Shown here one piece after another: positions 16,201 through 31,200 of a stretch of DNA of 64,000 nucleotides. Position numbers and translations under genes: made by a program. This DNA comes from Sinonovacula constricta (Eukaryota > Mollusca > Bivalvia > Cardiida > Solecurtidae): positions 41,569,027-41,633,026 of the forward strand of contig CM017567.1 of NCBI GenBank assembly GCA_007844125.1, in the 5' to 3' direction. The notes below the pieces were generated by a model. That model had not been told where the DNA came from. It saw nothing but the letters and a program-made list of their open reading frames with translations, and made no database searches. How positions within the stretch are numbered: the first letter of the stretch is position 1; the number at the start of each line of letters is the position of its first letter.

Positions 16201-19200
16201 CGTTGTATTGATGCTGAGTCTCTTGCAAAATGTTAAATTGGCGTCGCTGTCGACAGCGGTGCCTCTTAATGGAATGCATTCATGGGGACGATAGTGTAGC
16301 AGGCAATAACAGGCAATCGCAACTGTTCTGTGAGATATTTTTTTCAGAGAAAGAATTTCCCAAGTATTCCACTTTTATCAGTGTTGCAAGCACCAATAAT
16401 GCATAGCTTGCATTTATAAAGAAAACATTGGTTGGAATTCGCAGCTGTTTGGCGTGGCACAGTTTAATAAGAAAAAAAAACTCAACTAGTATGCTGATGT
16501 TAACAGTGCTGCTAGTATTACTGATGTAGCAGACAAGGAAGAAGGCAAGGTAACAGATGGTCTAGTTTCAATCAGAGCTACGGTTCGTGACTCACACATA
16601 TTTATGTTATAAATCGACAGTTTAGGAGATTGTTTACTTTCCAAGATAATCATCTTCTTGTTTAAAGCGCATGCTCTTTGCGCCTTTGATGTCCCACTTC
16701 CGTGTTCTTTCTTGTTATCGTTCAGGATACTCCTGTTTCTACGTGTGTTTCTCTATGTAGATACTGCTGTCTAATATGCTACTATGCTATAGTATGTCTT
16801 GTTCATGCTATATCAAAATAATTACGAAAAACATGTCGCCATTGCAGCTCCAATTCCCCGTTTACACTGAATTCAAATGAAGACTCCGTACTTGTGAAAA
16901 TTGAGTTCCCTGTCAATATCTACCTCGGTAGTGTGCAGCTCATTTCTCCGCAAGGCATCGCCAACTTCACCGTGAAATACGTTCAGGGTAGCCAGACCGT
17001 TCAGGAGGTTTGTTTGTATTATTTATGTTCATGATTTTCGTCTTAGCTGTCTTTATATATTGGGTTACTTTAAAATGCTGACGCAAGGTCATTACGCACA
17101 ACCATTGTGACGACTCATATTGATAGAAATTCCAGAGGACACCGTATACCGTATTGTACCTAATCACCGCCGCCGTTATAATGGCGATTATAATTTAAAA
17201 AAATCCAAAATCAATTCCCAAATAAAAGTACTGTTCCTGTTTTGCATAAAACATGACGTTATCGTGTATACATTTCGCTTTAATTTTAATCACTCCAATA
17301 CTAAATAGTAAAATCGCACTAAAAGTTCAAATCTTTACTTTCAAATTGCTTCGATCGATAATCACGCCACACAGCAAATAAATTCAGAGGTTTACCGGTC
17401 ATATTAAATGATTAATAATTAATAAATATAACCCAGTTTCTATTCACATTAAGTAATAAAATAACAGTTTGGTAACGCTTACTTTTGTTACCAAATGTTT
17501 CGCGATATTTTTGAGGGTTACAAGTCACCAACTATACAGGTATGCCTTAACTCGTACTCGCTTGTCCCCTTTTTTGTAATGACATCATAGTCGTTCCTCG
17601 GTCACCGTAATCTTGGAGCCTGTAAGTCTGTCGCTGCACTTACATGACCGCGTATTTGTGGGACATGTTTTTGTGTGTCCGTCAGGTGTTACTGGCGATC
17701 CTGTTGCCTATGGCTTACTTACTGGTCAGATGTCGGTTTTTATTAATTTCGTAAGGACGATGCTCTTGGCAAGTGATATCGGCCGCTGTGAACTAAAAAT
17801 AAATAAATGTAAGCCTTTCTTGCCGACGCAACACCGTAGGTTGTGTTCATTGCAGTTTGAAGTGACTATTTTGTGTTCAACAAAGCCTTTTGAGTATATA
17901 AACGAAAATTGAAGCCACTTGACCTCGACGTGGAGGTATGTCAACCGAGTCTTGTTCTAAAAATCACTGACAGCTTGAAGTTTTCGCAGAAGTTTATTTT
18001 ATCTATTGTAATTATACACAATAATTATGGACAAAACGTTGGGCTATTTCTTTCCTTATTTTTATTTAAAAGAATAATCAGCGAAATGACAGTATTAAAC
18101 GTACTTAAGTTATGTTCCTTATACTTCAAATATATAGACCATAAATGTGCATATTTCTATTATCGTGATTAAGTTTAAAGATAAGCATTTATTAACTGCG
18201 AAAAACTAGTATTTCTAGCACAATCATCGTAATAATCTATAACGTGCTCGAGACGAGAAGGGATGGAGATGCAGGCTCGGTGTAGCGCACTAAACCAGCT
18301 CTTGGATAAACCTCAGAATATTAATTATAACTGGAGCATGGAAGCAAAATCTAAATGACTCCATGCATAGCAACAAGTAATGGATCCTTTAATAATATTT
18401 TACAAGTGAGCTGTTTATTTTCGCGTTCAGTCAATTAAAATGTTTTACTTTGTTTATCGCATGGATTGTATTTTTCTTAGAGAAATGAAGTTTTAAGCTC
18501 ACCTAAGTGATACCTTTTCATCCATTGTTCAATTTTGTCTTTAAATACATCGCCTCAAAGTATAGTGTTTCATAACATTTTCCCCCAAAAGGGACTGAAG
18601 TCTTTTATACTGAAGCAACTTGCATGTTCTTTCAACCTTTTGGAGTGAAGCAACCTACATGTTCTTTCAACCTTTTGGAGTGAAGCAACCTACATGTTCT
18701 TTCATTTTTTGGAGTGAAGCAACCTACATGTTCTTTCAACCTTTTGTAGTGAAGCAACCTAAATATTCCTTTAACCTTTTGGAGTGAAGCAACTTGCATG
18801 TTCCTTCAACCTTTTGAAGTAAAGCAACCTACATGTTCTTTCAACCTTTTGGAGTAAAGCAACCTAAATGTTCCTTTTACCTTTTGAAATGAAGCATCTT
18901 GCATGTTCCTTCAACCTTTTGAAGTAAAGCAACCTACATGTTCTTTCAACCTTTTGGAGTGAAGCAACCTAAATGTTCCTTTAACCTTTTGGAATGAAGC
19001 AACTTGCATGTTCCTTCAACCTTTTTGAATGAAGCAACTTGCATGTTCCTTCAACCTTTTAAAATGAAGCACCATACATGTTACCTCAACCTTTTAGAGT
19101 GAAGAAACTTGCATGGTCCTTAAACTTTTTGGAGTAAAGCAACCTACATGTTCGTCAATCTTTTGGAGTGAAGCAATCTACATGTTCCTTCAACCTTTTG

Positions 19201-22200
19201 CAACGAAGCAACATACACGTTACCTCAACCTTTTGAAATGAAGCGCCATACATTTTACCTCAACCTTTTGGAATGAAGCAACTTGCATGTTTCTTCAACC
19301 TTTTAAAATGGAGCAATTTGCATGTTCCTTCAAGCTTTTGCAACGAAGCAACCTACATGTTCCTTCAACATTTTGCAACGAAGCAACATACAGGTTACCT
19401 TAACTTTTTGAAATGAAGCACCATACATGTTACCTCAACCTTTTGAATTGAAGCAACATGCATGTGCCTTCAACCTTTTGGAATGAAGCAACTTGCATGT
19501 TCCTTTAACCTTTTTGCACGAAGCGACTTGCATGTTCCTTCAACCTTTTGAAATGAAGCAACTTGCATGTTCCTTCAACCTTTTGAAATAAAGCAACTTG
19601 CATGTTCCCTAACCTTTTGAAATGAAGCAACTTGCATGTTCCTTCAACCTTTTAAAAATGAAGCAACTTGCATGTTCCTTCAACTTTTTGAAATGAAGCA
19701 ACTTGCATGTTTCTTCAACCTTTTGAAATGAAGCAACTTGCATGTTTCTTCAACCTTTTGAAATGAAGCAACTTGCATCATGTTCCTTCTAGCTTTTAAA
19801 ATGAAGCAACTTGCATGTTCCTTCAACCTTTTGAAATGGAGCAACTTGCATGTACCTTTAACCTTTTGGAATGAAGCACCATACATATTGCTCCAGCGTT
19901 TTGGAAAGCAGCAGCTGCAAAAGGATATGAATGTTGAGACAGACAATGACTTTGTTGATGATTTCCTCCTGTTATCTGAAATATAAATAGTCAAATGTTG
20001 GCACCATTTACTATTTACTTTTACAAGTGCATTCAGACTTAATGATTTAAATAACTTCCTCCGGCATTGCTAAAATAATTTTTTGACTTTTGCATTACAT
20101 TTAATACTTTATTTAAAATATGTTCTAATAAACACAGGTACTACAGCCATACGACACAGCAGAGTTTTTCAATGCCACGAAGGTCAACCAAGTCAGTATT
20201 AATGTCACGAGATCTGGAAGTGGGAATGCCTCGTTCCAGCTGGACATTCGAATCTGTTACGGTAAGAAAATAATCTCCTCTTGTAAAGGTAGACCCGAAG
20301 GAATTTTAAACAATGCATAAAAAAACTTGCATTTACTTTTAATAAATGTAAACATTTTAAATAATCAACTCAATAAGATGATGCCATTAATATCATTTGT
20401 TTGTTAAAAAAAAAACCCCGAAAAACTATGTGCCAAGGTCGTAATCAAGAAATTCTACTACTGCTAAAATATGGAAACCTGTTTTCTCTACAAAATTGTC
20501 GAATAGAGTTACAAACTTCCATGATTCGATTATTCATTTCTTTTCAACCTTTTTTGATACATTGAACAGAATGTAGCCACAGCGTGATGGCCGGAAGTGA
20601 TCTATCCAATTTCGGCACGGACAAAAACAACAGCATCGCGACTGCTCCTCCAACAAGCTCGAATCCCTTGGTCCTTAACACTGACAGCGTATCTTACCTC
20701 AGTATCACATTGAATTCAACCACGAGAATGTTTGCAGCGGGAATGAATGTATCGAATAATGTAAAGAACGTCATCTTTACATTCGTATCGCCCAACCGCA
20801 CGGTAGGGTCGTCCATACATACCTAACTACTTATTCCAAAGTACACTTCTCCTCTGGATTATAGAGGTCAAATATAATAATATAATATAGTTACATGCTG
20901 TTATACTTTTAAATGAGACACTTATATTATATATATATATATATGTTAAAGACATTTTATAAAACTACTGTACATTTAACTTTTTAACTTTTTCGCACGG
21001 TGGTTGTAAGTTTTCATTGTCGAAAATTGAATGTTGAATGTTTAACCAATAATCTTTCAGGTTTGTAATAATTTGCATAATTCTTATTATTGTCATATTT
21101 TATAGTAAGATCTCTTGCAGTCTGACAAGCGGTGTACAATCAACACATAACGCCCAACTCTTTTTTTCAGGATGTGAGTCTCTCAGCTAACGTTGTTGGC
21201 GGCAGCGTACAAGCCAACCACACAACTGGTATCCCCGATGTTTCCTCAGTAATCGTGCGTTTCATTTTGTATCCCGACACATCCTCAACTACCGTCTCCA
21301 TCACGGGTGTTATCCTGATGTCCTGTGTCTCAAGTAAATAGCTGATTTTGCTAAATTTGATCATATATTTACCTTGTTCCTTATTTTCTGTTACTGTAGC
21401 GCCTACGCTGGCCTTTTTAATGACAACGTTTAAAGGCCCGTTTATTGCAGGCAGAACCAATGCAACTATTTTCTTTTAAAAGTTTTTAAGGGAATAATAT
21501 TGAGCTCATAAACACATCTTAGCAATGTTGTCCTTTGCCTAAGATTGAGTTGCTTTATGATAAGTTCAAAATTAGCCTGCAATGGTTTAGTAAATATAAG
21601 TGGAATGATATGTAATCAGAATAACACAAATATTATTTTATGATCAGAGTGTTCAATGTACACGATATTTTATGTTGTGAAAATGGAGAAATTTAAGTTC
21701 GTGTTATATTTTGTCATAAAAAAATTGTTTCATGATAATAGTATAATAAAGGTAATATAATAATGTCTATTATCTTTAGTAAAATTAAACAGCGTTTAAT
21801 AAATATTTAAAACATGAACGTTATATTTCGATTTTAGTATTGTGTAAACAGCTTATTAGTATTTTAGGTATATGTATTTTTTCTGATAAGTGACCAGTAC
21901 ATATGGAAGAATGACTTCAATATCTATGATGATACTGTTATATAGATATGGAGCTTTTATCTTGTTGCGATGCGATATGGACTATCACTGGTTTCATTTG
22001 TTTATTTAAGGGATTTACCGTTAGACCAACAGTATTTCAGTTAGGTGGTGTCCACTTGAAGCAGATATAGTGCTTCTCTGTGTATAACATGTCGAATTAT
22101 CGGAAAATTACAAGAATTTGTTTAACGTCTTGCTAAATGCTGATGTATGTTACTGGACTGGAAATTTCGTAGGGACAGTTACCAATGCCCTTTACATAGT

Positions 22201-25200
22201 GCATAATAGTTTGGTAGTGACCTGTAAGGGGGAATCATAATTTTAAGACATTAACGCATAAATGCGGGTCACAGGATAATACGAACGCTCTTGAAACTCT
22301 ACAGAACTTTTCGGAAAATATTCATGTCGCGAATTACTAAAAGTGAATAGAGGCAGTTTGATCACTTTTAAAGAAACAGTTTCGTTAACCCATTAAAAAA
22401 GCGATAATAACTATGAACAAACAAACATTATCTATGTCATAAAAATTTGCTGCAGCGATTTTATCTTGAAAATTAAATCTATATATAACGTTATAACCTT
22501 AAGTTACCTTGTTCCACGTTGTTTGTCGTAACATTAACATTTAAAAAATACGCAGACGGGTACGAGACTTTTCGAAGGGGAAAATAATGGAACGACCATA
22601 GTTGTAGATATATACGCACTTCAAACCAGTCTCGCTTCTGGGTAAACTGTTAAGCTACGTGGTTGCCTAAAGAAATTTGCTTGGTTAAGCAACGGTTAGT
22701 GTGGTTAGTGTAAGGATGGGTGAACGCTGGAGTTCGCCGGCCCGCGTTACAAAGAAATCTACAGTAAGTTCCGAAACCTGTATTTCGAGGTTCGTAGATA
22801 TTTTGTTTGCCAGCGTGAATAGACCAAGTGGTACGTAGGTCGGTGCTTACGTCACAGATAGGGGAAGATAATCATGTCAGTATTTATACACGCGATGATT
22901 TCTGTGCGTACTAATGACTTCTTTATTAAACTTGTAGTTTGGTGTTGCCATTTTAACCATGTGGAAATAAGACATTCCAAAACTGAAATCTTTTGCATAT
23001 GACTTTTAATAATACGGGTAATATATACAACAGAATATTAATTACGAAAATCTGTTGCTTGTATCAATACAATTAATTTGATATATAACAACGTTTGACG
23101 AGTTGTTAAATGGACTTTATTAGATCTTCATTTTTTTATTAGACATGTTTTCTTTAGAAACGAAGTCTGCCTTATATTTCTTATTAAAATGGCCCAAAAG
23201 AAAACCTGTTTGTTCAAAAACAATACCGTTTAAGTAAAAAACAATATGCAGCCTCACATATCTGAGGAAATTGTAAAAAAAAAATGTTCGTTCAGAACAT
23301 GGGTTCTGTTATCCCTGTGACACATTAAATAACGAATGGCACAAGAATACTACCACATTGAGGGTAGCACTATGTCTTCTTCAAGTGAACATCGATTACA
23401 GATGACTCGAGGATTGCTGGGAAATCGCAACTAACGAACCAGCTAAACAAACATATTTATAACACTTAGGCTCTATATGAACGGAATTAAAATCATTGAC
23501 GGTGAATCTGCAATGACAGCGAAAAACTGATACTCGACAAAACAGAAAAAAGCATCAGTTACCGCTTGAAAAGGTAATTTGCAAACCTATTTATTTACTT
23601 CCATTACCAACATTGACAGCTGGCAGCGGAATCACCCCACCACCGGTTTCGCCACAAGTCAATGGAAGTACTACGCCGAGTGAGACTGTCTCGTTTACCA
23701 CGCTACCCGTGTACCCGTGTCAAGTCGAGGATGGCATGTCCGACCCCTATCTGGTCCCGCCGAACAACATATACATCATAAAGCCAGACGATGTAACTAA
23801 ACAAGATAACTTGCGCTCTCAACTTGAGAATTTAAGGTAATGTTTACAAAAACTGATTAACCAATTCTACATGTGCAAATGTTTGAAGTTTGTTTTCCAG
23901 GCATCATGCATAAATAACTCACGATATAGTTCATACTAGTTATTTAACGCATAAATGGCCTATGATTTCATATATAAAAATGTTAATTATAATTACTTTG
24001 TCAAACTTACTACCTTCGAGTCGTCCAGCCTGTATAGTTGAATCATGACAAATAAAAAAGCAGTAAGCAGTGATATTTCAACAAAATATTCATTTTGGTT
24101 TTTCAGTTTCGATCCTTTTGGTGCATGTAATGCATACTATATCAATTGTGTTACAATGTAACGTCATGTAGGCCTATACTTGTTCTACTGACTTGTTGGA
24201 CAACACATGGTTACTTGTACTGTTTGTGGGTGCGTTTCATTATAAATCTTAGATCGTTTGTCTCTCATTAGAAAGATTTTCATTGTTTAGAGCGTTTCAT
24301 TAGTATTTCGGAAAATCGCTCTCAGAGCGAAATCCTAAAAGAGCTTTTGGGCGGTCCTAAGATAAAAAACACAACAATAAACAACTTGGCGGCGTTACTT
24401 TTAGCGTTAAATCAACGACGTTTAACAACAAAAGAACGGGTATTCCGTGACGGACAAAACTCGCTGGATTGTCGTTCTAATGAAGAATTGATTGAATTTT
24501 ACCGTTTCTGCAATTTTGCATTTTGTTAAACTTGCATCATCAGCGATTTCCGCACGTACGATTATTTGTTGAAGCTCAATTAGGAGAGATCTTACGACCG
24601 AAATTTAAGAACGTTTTGTTATCGATCTTATAAATTTATGATGAAATGCACATTTATATGTACAAAGGTCCACGGGCGGAGATTCCTTCCAGATGGGTAC
24701 ATCAGATAATGTGACGGTGTACATTGACTTTGAGTACACGGTGCAGGTCGGCGCAGTTTCTCTGATCAATTCCACCAGCATTGTCTCATTCAGTGTTCAG
24801 TTTAAATACAAGGACAACACAATAAGTGACATCAAGGTAATACTCCTGGTTTTTATTCTTATTTTTTTAATGTAACTTGAATCCTAGCATTATAATTTCA
24901 TAGATCAATTATGTACTATTTGGTATTTGTTGGACTTCAATATTATAATGGTATATAATAATTAACAAATAATACATGGCCTTGAGGGCAATATGCAAGT
25001 TTACCGGACTGGTTGGTCAGACCGAGGAAGGAATATGGCCCGAAGCGCAGCTGAGGGCCATATACCCTCCGAGGTATATATGTATATATGTTCATGATAT
25101 ATATTATCATGGTATATATAAGAATGGTATATATTATCATTGTATATACTACCATTGTATAAATTGGAATGGTGTATATTAGAATGGTATATATTATCAT

Positions 25201-28200
25201 GGTATATACTATCATTGTATATATTAGAATGGTTTAAATAAGAATGGTATATATTATCATGGTATATACTATCATTGTATATATTAGAATGGTATAAATA
25301 AGAATGGTATATATTATCATGGTATATACTATCATTGTATATATTAGAATGGTATAAATAAGAATGGTATATATTATCATGGTATATACTATCATTGTAT
25401 ATATTAGAATGGTATATATAAGAATGGTATATATTATCATGGTATATACTATCATTGTATAAATTGGAATGATGTATATTATCATGGTATACATTATCAT
25501 GGTATATACTGTCATTGTATAAATTGGAATGGTATAAATTAGAATGGTATATATTATCATTATATATATACTACCATTGTATAAATTGGAATGGTGTATA
25601 TTATCATGGTATATACTATCATTGTATCTACTAGAATAGTATATACTGTCATTGTTTATATTAGCAGTCCTTGGTCATTCTCGTATTAGCCAGGTCCGCA
25701 AAACTATATATTGACCGAAACATAAGTCTTTACATGTTATATCACATAGCCTATTAAATTACGCTTTCATTGTTGTTTTTTTGTACAACGAGCCACACGT
25801 GCTTCACATTTAATATAAAACATTTAAAGATGTTGATCCAATTCGCCAGCGTTCATTTCCTCGACAGATAATCACGATAAGCATTTACTGTTACCGAGGT
25901 TACAGTTTTTTGTTTTTTTCTTGGTTACATTTTCAATAAATATTACCAAATCATTACGGAAACACTGAGAAACTGTTGGTTTCTTTTATCAGGCGCTATG
26001 TTGTTGTAGCAATAGGGATGGTTACACTAAATACCGACCGGAAGAAGAATGTGTGACATGGACTTTTTCTCTTAAGTAACAATCTGTTGCTATGTTTTGG
26101 CATTTAATTTCCTACTTTGAAGAAAATCTTATTCTTTTGGTCTCACAAGGAAGCTAAAACCATGCAGAATTAAAAGAAAGCAAAAGTCTTGAACACCTAT
26201 GCACAATAATGGACTGATCCACTGGAAAGGAAGTACATATTTCATTGACATTTGGGGGTTACCGACTGGCAAAATATATATAGTTATTGGGGTCCATCAT
26301 AACTTGGTCATGGTGCAATTTGTTTCCAACTTTTCGCGATTCACTATAGAATATAGAACAAACTTATTAAGTGGCGTCTAACCAATTTGTGCGTAAAAAG
26401 AACACGCCAGTATTTTCTCGATGCTTACGTGAAATCTCGAGTCATTATCACTTTATATTGACTTACACATGACCAGCGCTCGACCAATCAAAACGCTTTA
26501 AATTCAAAGGGAATGTGATATTGCATATATTATTGTATATATTATCATTGTATATATAATCATTGTATATATTATGATTCTATATATTAGAATGATATAT
26601 ATTATCTTGATATATATTATTATGGTGTATACTACCATTGTATATACAAGAATCGTATATAATATCATTGTATATATTATCATGCTAAATATTATCATGG
26701 TGTATACTTCCATTGTATATAATAGAATGGTATATACTACCAATTTTATATATAAGAATGGTATATACTATCATAGAATATATTATAATGGTTTATACTA
26801 ACATTGTTTATATTAGAATGGTATATACTGTCATGGTATATACTACCAATTGTATTTATTATAATGGTATATATTACCATGGTATATACTAACATTGTAT
26901 ATATTAGAATGGTTTATAATATGGTGTATACTATCGTTGTATATATTAGAATGTTATTATTTTAACTGTATACATTGAGATGCGTGTGTCCTTTCCAATA
27001 ATGGAAGATCTAAAAGGAGGTTGGGGTGTTCCGATGAATAAGTTTATTAGTTCTCGTTTTATTGCCTTGATGCAATAATGCTTATACTGGCGATGTTATG
27101 TAGGTTAGAACCCCTTCCAACAATTCTAATTAGTTCTCACTCCAACCAGTACTCGAACCAATGCAGGGTGGAGCTGCGGAGTTGCAAGTCTGCGACTTAT
27201 AAGTTCCGAACATGGGCATTTTGCCATGATAACGCTTACACCAGGCATTTGTGCATTTTACCATTGACAATGGTAATGCGAGTTCGAGCCTCATACGTGA
27301 GGATTTTTTCAAAAGCAACATACAAATTTGTTCTTTTTACAATTACAACTTGTAAAATGTGTCGCGACGGCTTATTAATTAATTAAAATACATGGAACAA
27401 ATCTTCATTTTATATGACAGATGTTTTCTAGTGAGCTAAGTCATGCAGATGCGCCGACGAATGAAAAACATGGTACGGCACTGTTAACGTCGATGATGTA
27501 CTATTGAAAACGGACTTGACACAAACGTCATTTTCGAACGTTTCATAATAGGATACGTGTAAATCTCTAAGGACGGTGTCTCTGGTTAATTGTCTGTTAC
27601 ATTTGTTATATTCATGTTAGGCTATCTAAAGATAACCAGCGTTGAATTGACGAGTATGGTGGTTTAATTGAATTTTCTTAAAATTAAATTGTTTAAAGTA
27701 AGTTGGTGTGTTTGCCACTTTATTATCTTAAGTTGTTCTCACTTTAATCTATGACAACTCTCTGTTACCATTAAAATATATATCACAATGCTGTTCTCAC
27801 TTCAGACTTACAGCTTTGATGACATCGCACAGTATATGTCCGCTGAGGATGTCGTAGGGCTGTATCTGACTGTAAACGCACAACCGGGTGAAAGCGGGCA
27901 GTTCAAATTGGTGATTCGGGTTTGTTATAGTGAGTTTCAAAACTGTGTATTTACAAATAAATCAGACAAATAGCAGCATCCTTTCCATAAAGGTCAAACC
28001 TGCACCTTACCATACACTGATAATGGAGTATAACCAAACCTTTACTTGCCACCAAGAGCACCAATGCATTTGCGATTAAGTCTAGATTGCTTTAACTTAG
28101 ATTTTAAGATTAATGGCCTGTTTTTCCAAACCATACAGAACTATTGTCATCAAGGCGTATTCTCAAATTACCATTTCGAAACGTAAACATAAACCACACA

Positions 28201-31200
28201 ACATAAAACACAAACTCCAAAGGTCAATATGAACATTTAAGTTGGAAAATTGCTCGTACGTGGGGATATCTAATAAATTCTACAAACTTATACACCTTAT
28301 ATAACATAAATTTCTCTATGTATCACTGTCTATAGTACTGTACACCTGAAAAAAATAAGTGGCGTAACAAGATCAGTCACAAAACATTTCACCAACATTT
28401 AAAATCTTCCGCTTTAAGAATAACACATTTTATGCATACAAAATCGGTGTGTACACTTCGGTAACCCAAGGCTGAATGAGACCTCTTCCATATACAGTAC
28501 AAAAATCTCTTGCGAAACCGCGAATTTAAAACTGCCACCTGGTGGTAACTTCATTTCAAGGATGGGAAATATTATTCGCAACTCAAACAAAGAAAATTAT
28601 ATTATTGTGGAAATTTTGTGGTAGAGTGAAGGTAACTGTTGCTTAAATCTTCCCTGTTATAATAACTTCTTGGAGTGTAATGATCAGATTAGGTGAACAT
28701 CTCATGAAAAGAGGGAGATTGAGGTTGATTTGTTTCAAAAAGGACCAGAGTCAATGGGAATGTTGCTAAAGAGGGCGAAAGTCAATGGGGTGGATGCTCA
28801 ATAGGACAAGGGTCAATTGAACTGTTGCTAAAAATTGCTAAGGTTAATGGAGCTGTTGCTAAAAAGGGCCAAGGTCGATGGGACTGTTGCTAAAAAGGAC
28901 TAAGGTCAATGAAACTGTTTCTAAAAAGAGTCAAGGTCGATAGGACTGTTGTTAAAAAGGACCAAGGTCACTGAGACTTTGCTATAAAGGGCTAAGGTAA
29001 ATGGGTCTGTTGCTAAAAAGGACCAAGGAAATGGGACTGTTGCTAAAAGGGGTTAAGGTCGCTGAGACTTTTTTTAAAAAAGGGCCAAGGTCAATGGGAC
29101 TGTTGCTAAAAAGGGCCAAGGTCAATGGGACTATTGCTAAAAAGGGCCAAGGTCAATGGGACTGTTGCTAATGGGTCTGTTGCTAAAAAGAGCCAAGGTC
29201 GATAAAACTGTTGCTTTAAAAGGACCGAGGTCGCTAAGAATTTGCTAAAAAGGTGCATTGTCAATTTGACTGTTGCAAAGAAGGGCCATTGTAAATGGGA
29301 CTGTTGCCAAAAATGGTCAAGGTCACTGAGATTTTTCTAAACAGGTCCAATATCGATGGGACTATTTCTAAAGAAGGCTAAGGCAAATAGAATGGTTGCT
29401 AAAAAGGACTTAGGTCAATGGGACTGTTGCTAAAAAGGGCTTAGGACAATAGGACTGTTGCTTAAAGGGCCAAGGTCAATGGGTCTGTTTTGTTAAAGGG
29501 CCACGGTCTGTAGGACTATTGCTAAAAAGGGCAAGGGTCAATAGAACTAGTGATAAAAAGGGCTGAGGATAATGCTAAAAAGAGCCACTATCAGTAGGAC
29601 TGTTGCTCAAACGGGCAAAGGTCAATGGGACTATTGCTAAAAGTGCCAAGGTCAGTAGAACAGTCGCTAAAAGGGGCAAACAATTGGACGGTTGCTTGAA
29701 AAGGCTAAGGACAATTTGACCGTTGCTAACAGGCTAAAGTTAATGGGACTGTTGCTAAAAGGGGTTAATTTCAATGGGACTGTTGCTGAAAAGGACTAAG
29801 GTAAATGGGATTGTTGCTAAAAAGAGCTAAGGACAATGGCACTGTAGCTAAAAGGGCTGAGGATAATTGGGCTGTTGCTGAAAAGGGCTAATATCAATGG
29901 AGCTGTTGCTGAAAAGGGCTAATATCAATGGAGCTGTTGCTAAAAAGGGCTAATATCAATGAGGCTGTTGCTGAAAAGGGCTAATATCAATGGGACTGTT
30001 GCTGAAAAGGGCTTATTTCAATGGGACTGTTGCTGAAAAGGGCTAATATCAATGGGGCTGTTGCTGAAAAGGGCTAATATCAATGGGACTGTTGCTGAAA
30101 AGGGCTAATATCAATGGGACTGTTGCTGAAAAGGGCTAATATCAATGGGACTGTTGCTGAAAAGGGCTAATATCAATGGAGCTGTTGCTGAAAAGGGCTA
30201 ATATCAATGGAGCTGTTGCTAAAAAGGGCTAATATCAATGAGGCTGTTGCTGAAAAGGGCTAATATCAATGGGACTGTTGCTGAAAAGGGCTAATATCAA
30301 TGGGACTGTTGCTGAAAAGGACTAATATCAATGGGACTGTTGCTGAAAAGGGCTAATATCAATGGGACTGTTGCTAAAAAGGGCTAAGAATAATAAGACT
30401 GCTGCTAAAAAGGGCCATGGTGAATCGGACTGTTGCTAAAATATTTTTCCTTCGAAATTACTTTTTGGATTGGACGATGGTTATTAAATTTAGAAGATAG
30501 ATACACTAAAGGCAAAGGATTGATTTGGCGTGTGTGCAAGTGTGTGTGGTTGTGTGTGTGTTGTGTCTTATATATCGTTCTCAAGCAGCTGAATAATCAG
30601 ATTTTAGACTTAAGATCGTCCTCAAATGCCAGAAAAGTCAGATTTTCAACCTAAGTGAAGTTTTGATCAATGAGATGCTTGAGGCTATACGTTATATATA
30701 AGTTATATAAACTTGGTCCCAGTATTTATAAATCATGGAACTCTTAATTTCTATTATAATAGAAATAATTTTTTGTCTCACTCCCTTCGTCAGCACTTAT
30801 TTAGGTACTGTTTCAGATCAAGTGTATTTTTGTCTGTCACATGACCAGATAAGAGTTGTGTACACGTTGCGTGAGGTCCAGGCCCACATTTATGTTTATT
30901 GATGGCAACCGCTGCTTTTAACCAGTGCATCATCAGATGTTAAAATTTTAATGTTTTCAGGCTTGATGGTATGTGCAGTGCTTGTACAGTGTTTAAAGTG
31001 CCCGAGTTGTTGAAATTTTAATGTTGTTTTAAAATCTCCTGACCTTTGAAAGATCATAATCTGTTGTGTTATTATTGCTGGCTTTCATGACAATGAATCT
31101 TCAAAATATTTAAGATATATACGCCAGTCTATGTACTTAGCCTAAACAGTGGGCCTCGGGTGAGAATCACATTTGAACTCTTCAAAAAGTATTGCTTTGG

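Noticed and set aside
18590..19900. CRISPR-like array of 35-bp repeats
   Set aside because: Units abut with no unique spacers, and the context is a eukaryotic intron.
24943..26801. Hydrophobic IYTMIIYTILIYT frames that look like membrane segments
   Set aside because: They come from the AT-rich 15-bp tandem repeat and occur on both strands.
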